Source of the DNA: Bradyrhizobium betae | GTDB lineage: Bacteria; Pseudomonadota; Alphaproteobacteria; Rhizobiales; Xanthobacteraceae | Direction: 5' to 3' | NCBI RefSeq assembly: GCF_008932115.1 | Contig: NZ_CP044543.1 | Location: 5,772,501-5,836,500, forward strand | DNA: 64,000 nt | Shown: piece after piece, positions 52,439-61,836 of the stretch | Layout of the letters: every line of letters begins with the position of its first letter | How positions within the stretch are numbered: position 1 is the first letter of the stretch | Made by a program: the position numbers and the translations under genes | Notes under the pieces: generated by a model | Database searches by the model: none | Seen by the model: the letters and a program-made list of their open reading frames with translations, nothing else | What the model was told of the DNA's origin: nothing

Positions 52439-53245
52439 ATGTACGAATTCAAATATCATCGCCCCGGGACCGTGCGGCAGGCCGCCAATCTCCTGGTGAA
52501 GAACGAAGACGCCAAGCTGGTCGCCGGCGGCCACACGCTGATTCCCGTGATGAAGCAGCGCCTCGCCAGCCCGCCGCATCTGGTCGACCTCTCCCACATC
52601 GAGGGGCTCAACGCGATCGAGATGAAGGGCCGCGCGCTCGTGATCGGCGCCACCGCCAAGCATGCCGAGGTCGCAGGCTCCGCGATCGTCGGTGAGGCCA
52701 TCCCGGCGCTGGCGAATCTCGCCAGCCAGATCGGCGATCCCGCCGTGCGCCACAAGGGCACGATCGGCGGCTCGCTCGCCAACAACGATCCGACCGCCGA
52801 CTATCCGGCCGCCGTGCTCGCGCTCGGCGCCACCATCGTCACCAACAAGCGCCGCCTCAAGGCCGAGGAGTATTTCCAGGGCCTGTTCACGACGGCGCTC
52901 GAAGCCGACGAGATCATCACCAAGGTGATGTTCCCGCTGCCGAAGAAGGCGGCCTACATCAAGTTCCGCAACCAGGCCTCGCGCTATGCGCTGGTCGGCG
53001 TGTTCGTGGCGCGGCGTCCCTCCGATGTGCGGGTTGCCGTCACCGGCGCCGGCTCCGAAGGCGTGTTTCGCGTCACCGCGTTCGAGGAAGCCCTGAAGAA
53101 GCGGTTCTCGGCGAAGGCGCTCGACGGCATCGAGGTGCCGGCGGACGGCCTCAACAGCGACATTCACGGCAGCGCCGAATACCGTGCGCACCTCATCGGG
53201 GTGCTGACGCGGCGCGCCGTCGATGCCGCCAATGCCAAGGAGTGA
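52439..53245 (+). CDS. coxM: CO dehydrogenase-type medium (FAD-binding) subunit
   Basis: 268 aa of the vanillyl-alcohol-oxidase-type FAD fold. FAD-binding motifs: VAGGHTLIPVMK and TIGGSLANNDPTADYPAA. It takes electrons from the CoxS clusters. In complete operons a large molybdopterin subunit (coxL) is present; here none lies between coxS and coxM or after coxM. Confidence 0.93.
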   Translation: MYEFKYHRPGTVRQAANLLVKNEDAKLVAGGHTLIPVMKQRLASPPHLVDLSHIEGLNAIEMKGRALVIGATAKHAEVAGSAIVGEAIPALANLASQIGDPAVRHKGTIGGSLANNDPTADYPAAVLALGATIVTNKRRLKAEEYFQGLFTTALEADEIITKVMFPLPKKAAYIKFRNQASRYALVGVFVARRPSDVRVAVTGAGSEGVFRVTAFEEALKKRFSAKALDGIEVPADGLNSDIHGSAEYRAHLIGVLTRRAVDAANAKE

Positions 53246-53309
53246 GTGATCCTCACGATCTGGCCCAATACTTGCCCCCGGTGAGGGCGTAAGCAAGACT
53301 GGCTCTTTC

Positions 53310-54218
53310 ATGACTCTTGTTGCCCTGCCGGCATCGGTCGATGCGATGCTCGAACTTCTCACTTCGCGCGGTTATCTCGCGGAGCGGTCGCTGGCGACGG
53401 TGACGTACCTGTCGCTGCGGATGGGCCGGCCGCTGTTCCTCGAGGGCGAAGCGGGCGTCGGCAAGACGGAGATCGCGAAGGTGCTGTCGGCGGCGCTGGG
53501 GCGCAAGCTGATCCGCCTGCAGTGCTACGAAGGCCTCGACGTCTCCTCCGCGGTCTACGAGTGGAACAGCGCCGCGCAGATGATCGCGATCCGGATGGCG
53601 GAAGCCGCCGGCGATACCGATCGCGACCAGCTCTCGTCCGATATCTTCGCCGACCGCTACATGATCAAGCGGCCCTTGCTCCAGGCGCTGGAGCCCGATG
53701 TCGCGGGGCCGCCGGTGCTGCTGATCGACGAGCTCGATCGCGCCGACGAGGCCTTCGAGGCTTATCTCCTGGAAATCCTCAGCGACTTCCAGGTGACCAT
53801 TCCCGAGTTCGGCACGGTGAAGGCGCCGAGCCCGCCGATCGTCATCATCACCTCCAACCGCACCCGCGAAATCCACGACGCGCTGAAGCGGCGCTGTCTC
53901 TATCACTGGGTCGATTATCCCGCCGCCGAACGCGAGCTCGCCATCGTCAAGACGCGCGTGCCCGGCATCTCCGCGAAGCTGTCGCAGCAGGTGGTGCGGT
54001 TCGTGCAGGCGCTGCGCAACCAGGACTTCTACAAGTCGCCGGGCGTTGCCGAGACCATCGACTGGGCGACCGCGCTGTCGGAGCTCGACGCCCGCTCGCT
54101 GACCCCGCAAGTGGTCGGCGACACGCTGGGCGCGCTGCTCAAGTACCAGGACGACATCACCCGCATGCAGGGCGACACCCTGCAGAAGGTGCTGAAGGAA
54201 GCGACGAGCGAGAATTGA
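53310..54218 (+). CDS. coxD: MoxR-type AAA+ ATPase (CoxD-like)
   Basis: 302 aa. Walker A GEAGVGKTEIAK, Walker B VLLIDELDRADE, sensor 1 VIITSNRTREIHD, Arg finger region KRRCLYHWVDY. CoxD acts as a chaperone that builds the [CuSMoO2] or similar centre on CoxL with CoxE. It follows coxM by 64 bases and precedes coxE with a palindromic repeat between. Confidence 0.9.
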   Translation: MTLVALPASVDAMLELLTSRGYLAERSLATVTYLSLRMGRPLFLEGEAGVGKTEIAKVLSAALGRKLIRLQCYEGLDVSSAVYEWNSAAQMIAIRMAEAAGDTDRDQLSSDIFADRYMIKRPLLQALEPDVAGPPVLLIDELDRADEAFEAYLLEILSDFQVTIPEFGTVKAPSPPIVIITSNRTREIHDALKRRCLYHWVDYPAAERELAIVKTRVPGISAKLSQQVVRFVQALRNQDFYKSPGVAETIDWATALSELDARSLTPQVVGDTLGALLKYQDDITRMQGDTLQKVLKEATSEN

Positions 54219-54239
54219 TCTCGCGCCACAACTGAGCTC

Positions 54240-54339
54240 GTCATTCCGGGGCGCGCCCTTGGGCGCGAGCCCGGAATCCATACTCCCGATCGTGGTTATG
54301 GATTCCGGGCTCGCCGCTTGCGCGGCGCCCCGGAATGAC
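54240..54339. repeat. 100-bp palindromic element (GTCATTCCGGGGC family), inside the cox operon
   Basis: Perfect end repeats GTCATTCCGGGGCGC / GCGCCCCGGAATGAC (with a short extra paired arm GAGCCCGGAATCCATA / TATGGATTCCGGGCTC). It sits between the coxD stop and the coxE start. Orientation and inner sequence match the copies at 48876 and 58832. Confidence 0.85.
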
Positions 54340-54345
54340 GAGAAG

Positions 54346-55560
54346 ATGAGTACCCCCATGGCCATCAACCACCTTGCCCCCGAGCAAACCGAGCAGTTCG
54401 CCGACAACATTGTCGGCTTTGCCCGTGCGCTGCGTTCGGCCGGCATGCCGGTGGGGCCGGGGGCGGTGATCGACGCCATGAGCGCGCTGCAGGTGATCGA
54501 CATCGGCAACCGCGCCGATGTCTTCACCACGCTGGAGGCGATCTTCGTCAAGCGGCATGAGCATGCGCTGATCTTCAAGCAGGCTTTCAACCTGTTCTTC
54601 CGCGCCTCGGAAGAGTGGAAGCACATGCTGGATTCGGTGCCGTTGCCGGACCAGGCCAAGAAGAAGCCGCAGGCCGGCTCCCGCCGCGTGCAGGAGGCGA
54701 TGTCGCAGCCGCGGATGACCGAGACGCCGCAGCACCAGGAGCAGGATCTGCGTCTGTCGGTCTCCGACAAGGAAATCCTTCAGAAGAAGGATTTTGCCCA
54801 GATGAGCGCGGCTGAGATCACCGAAGCCCTGCACGCCATCGAGCGGATGCGGCTGCCGCAGGCCGAGCTTCTGACGCGCCGGCACCGGCCCGATCCACGC
54901 GGGCTGCGTCTCGACCTGCGCCGCACGCTGCGGGCATCGCTGCGCACCGGCGGCGACATCATCGACATCCATCGCCTCGGGCGGATTGAGAAACCGGCGC
55001 CGATCGTCGCGCTGCTCGACATCTCGGGCTCGATGAGCGAGTACACCCGCCTGTTCCTGCACTTCCTCCACGCCATCGGCGACGCTCGCAAGCGCGTTTC
55101 GGTGTTCCTGTTCGGCACCCGGCTGACCAACGTCACCCGCGCGCTGCGGCAGCGCGATCCGGACGAGGCGCTGGCGAGCTGCTCGGCCTCGGTCGAGGAC
55201 TGGGCCGGCGGCACGCGGATCTCGGCCTCGCTGCACAACTTCAACAAATTGTGGGCCCGCCGGGTGCTGAGCCAGGGCGCCATCGTGCTCCTGATCTCCG
55301 ACGGGCTGGAGCGGGAGGCCGATTCCAAGCTGGCCTTCGAGATGGACCGGCTGCACCGCTCCTGTCGCCGGCTGATCTGGCTCAACCCGCTGCTCAGGTT
55401 CGGCGGCTTCGAGGCCAAGGCCCAGGGCATCAAAATGATGCTCCCGCACGTTGACGAATTCCGCCCGGTACATAATTTGAGTTCGATCCATGAGCTGATC
55501 AGCGCGCTCTCCCGGCCGCTGCCGCCGCAACACCGCAGCCTGATCCGCTCCGCAGCCTGA
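54346..55560 (+). CDS. coxE: VWA-domain protein CoxE-like
   Basis: 404 aa. The C-terminal von Willebrand A domain has the MIDAS motif LLDISGSMSEYT, a WAGGTRIS segment and LISDGLERE. It works with the MoxR ATPase in maturation of CoxL-type enzymes. I start at the ATG at 54346; MAINHLAPEQ four codons on is an alternative. An upstream open frame lies within the palindrome and is not coding. Confidence 0.9.
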   Translation: MSTPMAINHLAPEQTEQFADNIVGFARALRSAGMPVGPGAVIDAMSALQVIDIGNRADVFTTLEAIFVKRHEHALIFKQAFNLFFRASEEWKHMLDSVPLPDQAKKKPQAGSRRVQEAMSQPRMTETPQHQEQDLRLSVSDKEILQKKDFAQMSAAEITEALHAIERMRLPQAELLTRRHRPDPRGLRLDLRRTLRASLRTGGDIIDIHRLGRIEKPAPIVALLDISGSMSEYTRLFLHFLHAIGDARKRVSVFLFGTRLTNVTRALRQRDPDEALASCSASVEDWAGGTRISASLHNFNKLWARRVLSQGAIVLLISDGLEREADSKLAFEMDRLHRSCRRLIWLNPLLRFGGFEAKAQGIKMMLPHVDEFRPVHNLSSIHELISALSRPLPPQHRSLIRSAA

Positions 55561-55570
55561 GAGGCCACCC

Positions 55571-55894
55571 ATGCTCGATCGTGACGAGGATATCCTGAAG
55601 GCGGCGGAAGACTGGCAGAAGGCCGGCCATGGCGTCGCGCTGGCGACCGTCGTGGAGACCTGGGGCTCGGCGCCGCGCCCCGCCGGCTCGAGTCTCGTCA
55701 TCAACGACGACGGCACCTTCCTGGGGTCGGTCTCCGGCGGCTGTGTCGAGGGCGCCGTGGTTACCGAGGCCATGGACGTGATCCAGAGCGGCAAGCCGAG
55801 GATGCTGGAGTTCGGCGTCGCGGACGAGACCGCCTGGAATGTCGGGCTGTCCTGCGGTGGTACCATCCGCGTCTTCGTCGAGAAAGTCGGCTAG
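55571..55894 (+). CDS. XdhC/CoxI N-terminal domain protein (split)
   Basis: 107 aa carrying the XdhC_CoxI N-terminal domain: GVALATVVETWGSAPRPAGS, DGTFLGSVSGGCVEGAV, WNVGLSCGGTIRVFVEKV. XdhC binds sulfurated molybdenum cofactor and inserts it into xanthine dehydrogenase-type enzymes. Here only the N-terminal half is in this ORF; the C-terminal half is the next gene, 2 bases downstream. Confidence 0.88.
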   Translation: MLDRDEDILKAAEDWQKAGHGVALATVVETWGSAPRPAGSSLVINDDGTFLGSVSGGCVEGAVVTEAMDVIQSGKPRMLEFGVADETAWNVGLSCGGTIRVFVEKVG

Positions 55895-55896
55895 CC

Positions 55897-56598
55897 GTGA
55901 AGCTCGCGATCCTGCACGAACTCAATGCCGAGCGCGCCGCGCGCCGGCCGGTCATTCTGGTGACGGACACCGAGAGCGGCGAGCAGCGCCTGGTGAAGGC
56001 GAGGGACTTTGCCAAAGACCCGCTGGGCGCCGAGCTGGACAAGCAGCTTCGCATGGGCAAGAGCGCCAATGTCGAGGCCGGCGGCAAGAAACTGTTCCTC
56101 AACGTCTACGCGCCGACCGCAAAGCTCGTCATCGTCGGCGCGGTCCATATCAGCCAGGCCCTGGCGCCGCTGGCCCGATCGCTCGGCTATGACGTCACGG
56201 TCGTCGATCCGCGCACGGCCTTTGCGAGCCCGGAGCGCTTCCCCGACATCCCGCTGGTCGCAGAGTGGCCGGACACGGCGCTGCCGCCGCTGAACGTCGA
56301 CCATTACACGGCTTTCGTCGCGGTGACGCACGATCCGAAGATCGACGATCCGGCACTGCTGCACGCCTTCGAACGCGACTGTTTCTATATCGGCGCGCTC
56401 GGTTCGCGGAAGACTCACGCCAAGCGTGGCGACCGGCTGCGGGCGCAGGGCGCAAAGGACTCCGACATCGCGCGGATCCACGCGCCCATCGGCCTTGCGA
56501 TCGGTGCGGTCTCGCCATCCGAGATCGCGGTGTCGATCATGGCCGAGATCACGGCGGTGCTCCGCCTGTCACCAAAACAAAAAGAAGAAGCGGCATGA
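55897..56598 (+). CDS. XdhC C-terminal (Rossmann) domain protein
   Basis: 233 aa from a GTG. The C-terminal XdhC_C domain has the nucleotide-binding KLVIVGAVHISQALAPLA, VTVVDPRTAFASPERF and AVTHDPKIDDPAL, FYIGALGSRKTHAKR. It pairs with the 107-aa N-terminal half upstream. Its last codons overlap the start of the next gene by 4 bases. Confidence 0.88.
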   Translation: MKLAILHELNAERAARRPVILVTDTESGEQRLVKARDFAKDPLGAELDKQLRMGKSANVEAGGKKLFLNVYAPTAKLVIVGAVHISQALAPLARSLGYDVTVVDPRTAFASPERFPDIPLVAEWPDTALPPLNVDHYTAFVAVTHDPKIDDPALLHAFERDCFYIGALGSRKTHAKRGDRLRAQGAKDSDIARIHAPIGLAIGAVSPSEIAVSIMAEITAVLRLSPKQKEEAA

Positions 56599-58196
56599 AG
56601 TTCGGACCGGCGAGCCCCAAGGATGCGATGGGCGGGGTGACCGTCCACACCCTGCGCCAGGGACCGCTGGTGCTGAAGAAAGGCACGACCATCGGTCCGG
56701 CCGAGGTCGAGTCGCTCCAGCGCGCCGGCATCAAGGATGTCGTGGTGGTGCGCATGGAGGAGGGCGATGTCTCCGAGGACGTCGCGGCCGCCAGCATCGC
56801 GCTGGCCGTCGGCGGCGAGGGCATTCACGTCGAGCGCGCTTTCACCGGGCGTGCCAACCTGTTCGCCGCGCGCCCGGGCGTTCTGGTGATCGACCGCGCC
56901 GCGGTGGACCGCATCAACAATATCGACGAGGCCATCACCTTTGCGACGCTGTCCGCCTACAAGCCGGTGGTCGAAGGCGAGATGGTCGGCACCGTCAAGA
57001 TCATCCCGTTCGGCGTCGAAGGACATCTGCGCGATGCCGCGGTGAAGGCGGCGGGCCACGACGTGCTGAAGATCGCGCCCTACGTGATCAAGCGCGTCGG
57101 CATCGTCTCGACCCTGCTGCCGGGCCTGTCCTCCAAGGTGATCGACAAGACGCTGCGCGTCACCGCCGAGCGGCTCGCGCCGGCCGGCGCCGGCATCATC
57201 GCCGAGCGGCGGGTGCAGCATGAAGAGCGCGCGCTGTCGGCTGCGATCAAGGAATTGCTCGGCCTCGGCGCCGAGCTCGTGATCGTGTTTGGTGCCTCCG
57301 CGATTGCCGACCGCCGCGACGTGATTCCGGCGGCCGTCACCGCTATCGGCGGCGAGATCGAGCATTTCGGCATGCCGGTCGATCCCGGCAATTTGCTGCT
57401 GATCGCGCGTGCCGGCGGCGTGCCGGTGCTGGGCGCGCCGGGCTGCGCGCGCTCGCCGGTCGAGAACGGGTTCGACTGGGTGCTGATGCGACTGCTCGCC
57501 GGCATCAAGGTGACGCGGTCCGAGCTGATGGGCATGGGCGTCGGCGGCCTCCTGATGGAGATCGTGACCCGGCCGCAGCCGCGCGCCAAGCCCGAGATCG
57601 AGGGCAATAACGTCGCGGCCATCGTGCTCGCGGCGGGGCGCTCGACCCGGATGGGCGGGCCGAACAAGCTCCTGGCCGAACTCGACGGCAAGAAGCTGGT
57701 GCGCATTGCCACCGAGCAGGCTCTTGCCTCGAAAGCATCCGAGGTGATCGTCGTCACCGGCCACCAGACCGAGCTGGTCGAGCAGGCGCTCGAAGGCTTG
57801 AAAGTGAAATTCGTCCGCAATCCGGATTTCGCCGGCGGCATCGCGAGCTCGGTTAAGGCCGGCATCGCCGCCGTGCCGGAGACGTGTGACGGCGCGGTGG
57901 TCTGCCTCGGCGATATGCCGTTGATCGAGGCCGGCCTGATCGACCGCCTCATCGACGGCTTTGCGCCAGACCGCGGCAATCTGATCGTCGTGCCCGTCAG
58001 CGAAGGCCGCCGCGGCAACCCCGTGCTGTGGGCGCGCCGATTCTTCAGGGAATTGATGACGCTCGACGGCGACGTCGGCGCGCGGCATTTGATCGCGAGG
58101 CACGCGGAAGCGGTCGCAGAAGTCCCAGTCGACGGCGAGGGCGCCTTCCTCGACATCGACACCCCGCAGGCGCTGGAAGCGGCACGGCGGGGATAG
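56595..58196 (+). CDS. Molybdopterin-binding domain fused to MobA-like nucleotidyltransferase
   Basis: 533 aa. The first about 340 residues are a MoeA/MogA-like molybdopterin-binding domain (VFGASAIADRRDVIPAAV, GGEIEHFGMPVDPGNLLLIA, GAPGCARSPVENGFDW). The C-terminal about 190 are a MobA/MocA-type nucleotidyltransferase (LAAGRSTRMGGPNKLLAELD, VVCLGDMPLIEAGLID). It likely makes the cytidylated (MCD) cofactor used by CO-dehydrogenase-type enzymes. The start overlaps the XdhC gene by 4 bases (ATGA). Confidence 0.88.
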   Translation: MKFGPASPKDAMGGVTVHTLRQGPLVLKKGTTIGPAEVESLQRAGIKDVVVVRMEEGDVSEDVAAASIALAVGGEGIHVERAFTGRANLFAARPGVLVIDRAAVDRINNIDEAITFATLSAYKPVVEGEMVGTVKIIPFGVEGHLRDAAVKAAGHDVLKIAPYVIKRVGIVSTLLPGLSSKVIDKTLRVTAERLAPAGAGIIAERRVQHEERALSAAIKELLGLGAELVIVFGASAIADRRDVIPAAVTAIGGEIEHFGMPVDPGNLLLIARAGGVPVLGAPGCARSPVENGFDWVLMRLLAGIKVTRSELMGMGVGGLLMEIVTRPQPRAKPEIEGNNVAAIVLAAGRSTRMGGPNKLLAELDGKKLVRIATEQALASKASEVIVVTGHQTELVEQALEGLKVKFVRNPDFAGGIASSVKAGIAAVPETCDGAVVCLGDMPLIEAGLIDRLIDGFAPDRGNLIVVPVSEGRRGNPVLWARRFFRELMTLDGDVGARHLIARHAEAVAEVPVDGEGAFLDIDTPQALEAARRG

Positions 58197-58207
58197 TGCA
58201 GTGGTGT

Positions 58208-58320
58208 CGTAGGGTGGGCAAAGGCGCGCAGCGCTGTGCCCACCATCTCTTCATGCAGTGATCTACAATTGGTGGGCACGCTTCGCTTTGCCCACCCTAC
58301 GGCGCCAATCCACCCTACGG
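58208..58320. repeat. Palindromic repeat, CGTAGGGTGGG type
   Basis: CGTAGGGTGGGCAAAG (58208-58223) pairs with CTTTGCCCACCCTACG (58286-58301); inner GTGCCCACC and GGTGGGCAC also pair. A further CCACCCTACGG lies at 58310-58320. Related to the element at 22029. Confidence 0.75.
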
Positions 58321-58415
58321 CATCTCCTCAATCGTCCGACTTCAACTCCCCGTTCACCATCTGGAAACGACCGCCGCTTACAGTCCTCACCACCTGCCTG
58401 GGGGAGGGGTTTTCC

Positions 58416-58805
58416 ATGGCTTCGAACGTCGTCGCGCGCCGCTGCGCGATGTTTTTCTTTGCGTTGTCGGTTTGTGTTGCGGGTGCCCGCCACATCACGG
58501 ATGCTCACGCCGCCGGCGCGTTTGCGGTCGGCAAGTGCGGCGCCTATGGCCAGGCCTTTGATTACGGCGCCGAGCATGACGCCCGCGCCGCGGCGCAGAA
58601 GCAGTGCAAGGGCGATTGCACGACCGTGACGATGAAGCGTGCCTGCGCGGCGATGTCCGTCGATCTGTCCAATCCTTGCGGCGCTTACGGCTACGCGGTC
58701 AAACCGAAGATATCCGCCACGCTCAATGCCGCCACGCGCGAATGCTACAAATACGGCGGCAAGGAATGCGTGATCCGCGCCTGGGCCTGCGACGCCAAGG
58801 GTTGA
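58416..58805 (+). CDS. Exported DUF4189 domain protein
   Basis: 129 aa. A signal peptide (cleavage near AHA-AG) is followed by a small Cys-rich DUF4189 domain: GKCGAYGQAFDYGAEHDARA, AAQKQCKGDCTTVTMKRACA, NPCGAYGYAV. About eight cysteines could form disulfides. Function unknown. A strong GGGAGGGG site precedes the ATG at 58416; the open frame upstream is in the repeat. Confidence 0.78.
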   Translation: MASNVVARRCAMFFFALSVCVAGARHITDAHAAGAFAVGKCGAYGQAFDYGAEHDARAAAQKQCKGDCTTVTMKRACAAMSVDLSNPCGAYGYAVKPKISATLNAATRECYKYGGKECVIRAWACDAKG

Positions 58806-58831
58806 TTCTTAGCGCGCTGATTCCTCTTGCT

Positions 58832-58930
58832 GTCATTCCGGGGCGATGCGTAGCATCGAGCCCGGAATCCATAATCACCATCGGGCGTCTGGATTCCGCG
58901 CTCGCGCCAAGCGGCGCGCCCCGGAATGAC
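58832..58930. repeat. 99-bp palindromic element (GTCATTCCGGGGC family)
   Basis: Ends GTCATTCCGGGGCG / CGCCCCGGAATGAC are inverted repeats, with inner GAGCCCGGAATCCA / TGGATTCCGCGCTC. It lies between the DUF4189 gene and the DUF2000 gene, ending 14 bases before the latter's start. Confidence 0.85.
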
Positions 58931-58944
58931 AGTTGGGGAGTTGC

Positions 58945-59355
58945 ATGCAGTTCGACACCAAGATCGCCATCGTGATCCGCACCGATCTTCAGGCCTGGCA
59001 GAAGCTCAACGTCGCGGCCTTTCTCACCAGCGGTATTGCGGCGGCGTTTCCGGAATGCATCGGCGAGCCCTATGAGGACGCCTCGGGCACGCAATACCAC
59101 GCGCTGATCGGCCAGCCGATCCTGATCTATGGTGCCGACGGTCCCGCGCTGTCGCGCGCGCTCGACCGTGCGTTGACGCGCAACGTCAAGCCGGCGCTCT
59201 ATACCGAAGACATGTTCAAGACCACGCATGACGCCGCCAATCGCGAGGCGGTCAAGGCGGTGGCACGCGCGGACCTCAATCTAGTCGGAATCGCGCTGCG
59301 CGCCGAGCGCAAGGTGATCGACAAGATCGTCGACGGGCTGAAGTTCCATAGCTGA
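58945..59355 (+). CDS. DUF2000 family protein
   Basis: 136 aa. Segments [40 protein letters not shown] and [17 protein letters not shown] fit DUF2000, a small fold related to peptidyl-tRNA hydrolase PTH2. Biochemistry unknown. The ATG at 58945 (MQFDTK) has a GGGGAG site. Confidence 0.75.
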   Translation: MQFDTKIAIVIRTDLQAWQKLNVAAFLTSGIAAAFPECIGEPYEDASGTQYHALIGQPILIYGADGPALSRALDRALTRNVKPALYTEDMFKTTHDAANREAVKAVARADLNLVGIALRAERKVIDKIVDGLKFHS

Positions 59356-59498
59356 CGCGATCTGCACGTCGCGCCGCGCTGTCATCGCGTTGTCACGATC
59401 GCACGGGCGCTGCGGAAACTTTGTGCGGTTTGACTCCAATCAAGGGTGAGCCGTCGGGCCGGGCTAGTCTGCTCCACATATTGCAATGGAGCAGACAG

Positions 59499-60524
59499 AT
59501 GCCGACCATGAAAGCCGCTATCGTCAGACAATTCGGCAAGCCGCTGGTGATCGAGGACGTGCCGGTGCCGCAGCCGGGTCCCGGCGAGGTGCTGGTCAAG
59601 GTGAAGGCTTGCGGCGTCTGCCACACCGATCTGCACGCCGCCTCCGGCGACTGGCCGGTGAAGCCGGTACCGCCCTTCATCCCCGGCCATGAAGTGGCCG
59701 GCATCGTCGCCGCGCTCGGGCCCGGCGTGAAAAATCTGAAGGTCGGCGATGCCGTCGGCGTCGCCTGGCTGCACGATGCCTGCATGTCCTGCGAATATTG
59801 CGAGACCGGCTGGGAGACGCTGTGCGAGCACCAGCACAACACCGGTTACAGCGTGAACGGCGGTTTCGCCGAATATGTCATCGCTTCGGCCGCCTTCGCC
59901 GCAAAGCTGCCCGCGACGGTCGATTTTGCCGCCATCGCGCCGATCCTCTGCGCCGGCGTCACCACCTACAAGGGTCTGAAGGAGACGGATGCGCGGCCCG
60001 GCGAATGGGTCGTGATCTCGGGCGTCGGCGGGCTCGGTCATGTCGCGATTCAATACGCCAAGGCAATGGGTCTCAAGGTCGTCGCCGTCGATATCGCCGA
60101 GGACAAGCTCAGGCTCGCGCGCGAGACCGGCGCCGATCTCGCGGTCAATGCGCTCGAGGCCGATGCCGTCGACAAGGTGCTGGCGGCGACCGGGGGCGGG
60201 GCCCACGGCGTGCTGGTGACGGCGGTCTCGACCGCCGCCTTCGCGCAGGCGCTGAAGATGGTGCGCCGGAAGGGCACCGTCAGCCTCGTCGGCCTGCCGC
60301 CGGGCGAATTCCCGACGCCGATCTTCGACGTCGTGCTCAAGCGCATCACCGTGCGCGGCTCCATCGTCGGCACAAGGCGCGATCTTGATGAAGCCATCGC
60401 CTTCGCCGCCGACGGCAAGGTCAAGGCCGAGGTGACGAAGGTGCCGCTGGAGCAGATCAACGACGTCTTCGAGCGGATGAAGGCCGGCAAGATCGACGGC
60501 CGCATGGTGCTCGACTTCGGCTAA
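59499..60524 (+). CDS. Zinc-dependent alcohol dehydrogenase (AdhP/AdhA type)
   Basis: 341 aa. Catalytic zinc ligands are in [12 protein letters not shown] (Cys) and PGHEVAGIV (His); the structural zinc loop is [15 protein letters not shown]. The Rossmann motif is [16 protein letters not shown]. It oxidises primary alcohols or reduces aldehydes with NAD. The ATG at 59499 has a GGAG site; the frame opens 26 codons earlier without similarity. Confidence 0.92.
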   Translation: MPTMKAAIVRQFGKPLVIEDVPVPQPGPGEVLVKVKACGVCHTDLHAASGDWPVKPVPPFIPGHEVAGIVAALGPGVKNLKVGDAVGVAWLHDACMSCEYCETGWETLCEHQHNTGYSVNGGFAEYVIASAAFAAKLPATVDFAAIAPILCAGVTTYKGLKETDARPGEWVVISGVGGLGHVAIQYAKAMGLKVVAVDIAEDKLRLARETGADLAVNALEADAVDKVLAATGGGAHGVLVTAVSTAAFAQALKMVRRKGTVSLVGLPPGEFPTPIFDVVLKRITVRGSIVGTRRDLDEAIAFAADGKVKAEVTKVPLEQINDVFERMKAGKIDGRMVLDFG

Positions 60525-60544
60525 TCTCCGGCGGGGAGCAGAGT

Positions 60545-61825
60545 ATGGCCAAGCCAACGAAGATCGTCTTTCTTGGCGCGAGCAGCGCATCCTTCGGGAT
60601 GAGCATGTTCCGGGACCTGTTCTCGACCCACGATCTGGCCGGTTCCACATTGGTGCTGGTCGGACGAAATGTCGACCGGCTCGACCGGTCGACGCGGCTC
60701 GCGAAACTGCTCAACGCGAAATCCGGCGCCGGGTTTGAGATCGAGGCGACGACGGATTGGCGCGCGGCGCTCGACGGTGCCGAGTTCGTCGTGCATTCCA
60801 CCGCGATCGATCGCAATCGGTTGTGGCGGCTCGATTTCGAGATTCCACGCAAGTTTGGCATCCATCACACGCTAGGTGAGAACGGCGGACCCGGCGGTCT
60901 TTTCTTCACACTGCGCACCTTGCCGGTGGTCTTCGACTTCGTGCGAGAAATGGAGCTCCGCTGCCCGCGCGCGACCTTCATCAACTTCTCCAATCCGGAA
61001 AGTCGCATCATCCTGGCGCTCGGCCTGTACAGCAGGATTCGCAACCTCGGCCTCTGCCACGGAATATTTCTTGCTCGCGGCAATGTCGCCCGAATTTTGG
61101 GAATGCCGGAAGACCGGGTGGATGTGTGGGGGGCAGGCCTCAATCACTTCCAGTGCTTGAGCGAAATTCGAGATCGTGAGACGGGCGAGGACCTCTATCC
61201 GCTGTTGCGTGAGAAGGAGAGAGATTTCGATCCCACCTTCTGCCCCCTGACGCGCAAATTGTTGCATGCCTTCGGCTACTGGCTCGGCTGTGGCGACAGT
61301 CACGTCGGCGAGTATCTCTCGTTCGGATGGGAGGCCGGCGAGGGCGGCTACGATTACGACTGGGACGAGAGTGAACGCACGAAGCTGACCCGATTGATCG
61401 ATGACGTGCTCGCAGGCCGGACCGAGGCGCCGGACTGGTGGTCGGTGCCCTCAGGAGAGCGCGCGATCAGCATCATAGTCGCCATGGTTCATAACCGTAA
61501 GCAACTCATCGAGTCCGCCGTCATTCACAATCGGTACGTGATCCCGAACCTGCCGGCCGATGCTGCGGTCGAAGTGCCGGTGGTGGCAGATATCGCGGGC
61601 ATCCACCCTGTCTCGCTCGGGCCGCTGCCCGACGGAGTGGCCAAGCTGATGACGGTCCAGGTTCAGGTCCAGCAGATGGCCGTGGAAGCGGCGATGCACG
61701 CATCGAAGGAAATGGCGCTGCAAGCGTTGCTGCTCGACCCTGTCATCCATTCCGAGCAGGCCGCACGCGGCCTGCTGGATGAGCTGTGGGAGATCAACCG
61801 ACCGTACATCCGGGCATGCATCTGA
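60545..61825 (+). CDS. Glycoside hydrolase family 4 protein (alpha-glucosidase/galactosidase type)
   Basis: 426 aa of the NAD- and manganese-dependent GH4 family. NAD-binding N-terminus [20 protein letters not shown], the [13 protein letters not shown] segment, the metal-binding Cys-His in [12 protein letters not shown] and the [13 protein letters not shown] motif. The family opens sugars by an oxidation-elimination mechanism. It begins 20 bases after the alcohol dehydrogenase stop; the sugar is unknown and no transporter is adjacent. Confidence 0.85.
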   Translation: MAKPTKIVFLGASSASFGMSMFRDLFSTHDLAGSTLVLVGRNVDRLDRSTRLAKLLNAKSGAGFEIEATTDWRAALDGAEFVVHSTAIDRNRLWRLDFEIPRKFGIHHTLGENGGPGGLFFTLRTLPVVFDFVREMELRCPRATFINFSNPESRIILALGLYSRIRNLGLCHGIFLARGNVARILGMPEDRVDVWGAGLNHFQCLSEIRDRETGEDLYPLLREKERDFDPTFCPLTRKLLHAFGYWLGCGDSHVGEYLSFGWEAGEGGYDYDWDESERTKLTRLIDDVLAGRTEAPDWWSVPSGERAISIIVAMVHNRKQLIESAVIHNRYVIPNLPADAAVEVPVVADIAGIHPVSLGPLPDGVAKLMTVQVQVQQMAVEAAMHASKEMALQALLLDPVIHSEQAARGLLDELWEINRPYIRACI

Positions 61826-61836
61826 CGTCGACCGTC

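Noticed and set aside
56265..56594. A 110-codon upstream extension of the molybdopterin-binding/nucleotidyltransferase gene
   Set aside because: It lies within the XdhC_C gene in another frame; the ATG at 56595 overlaps the XdhC stop as ATGA.
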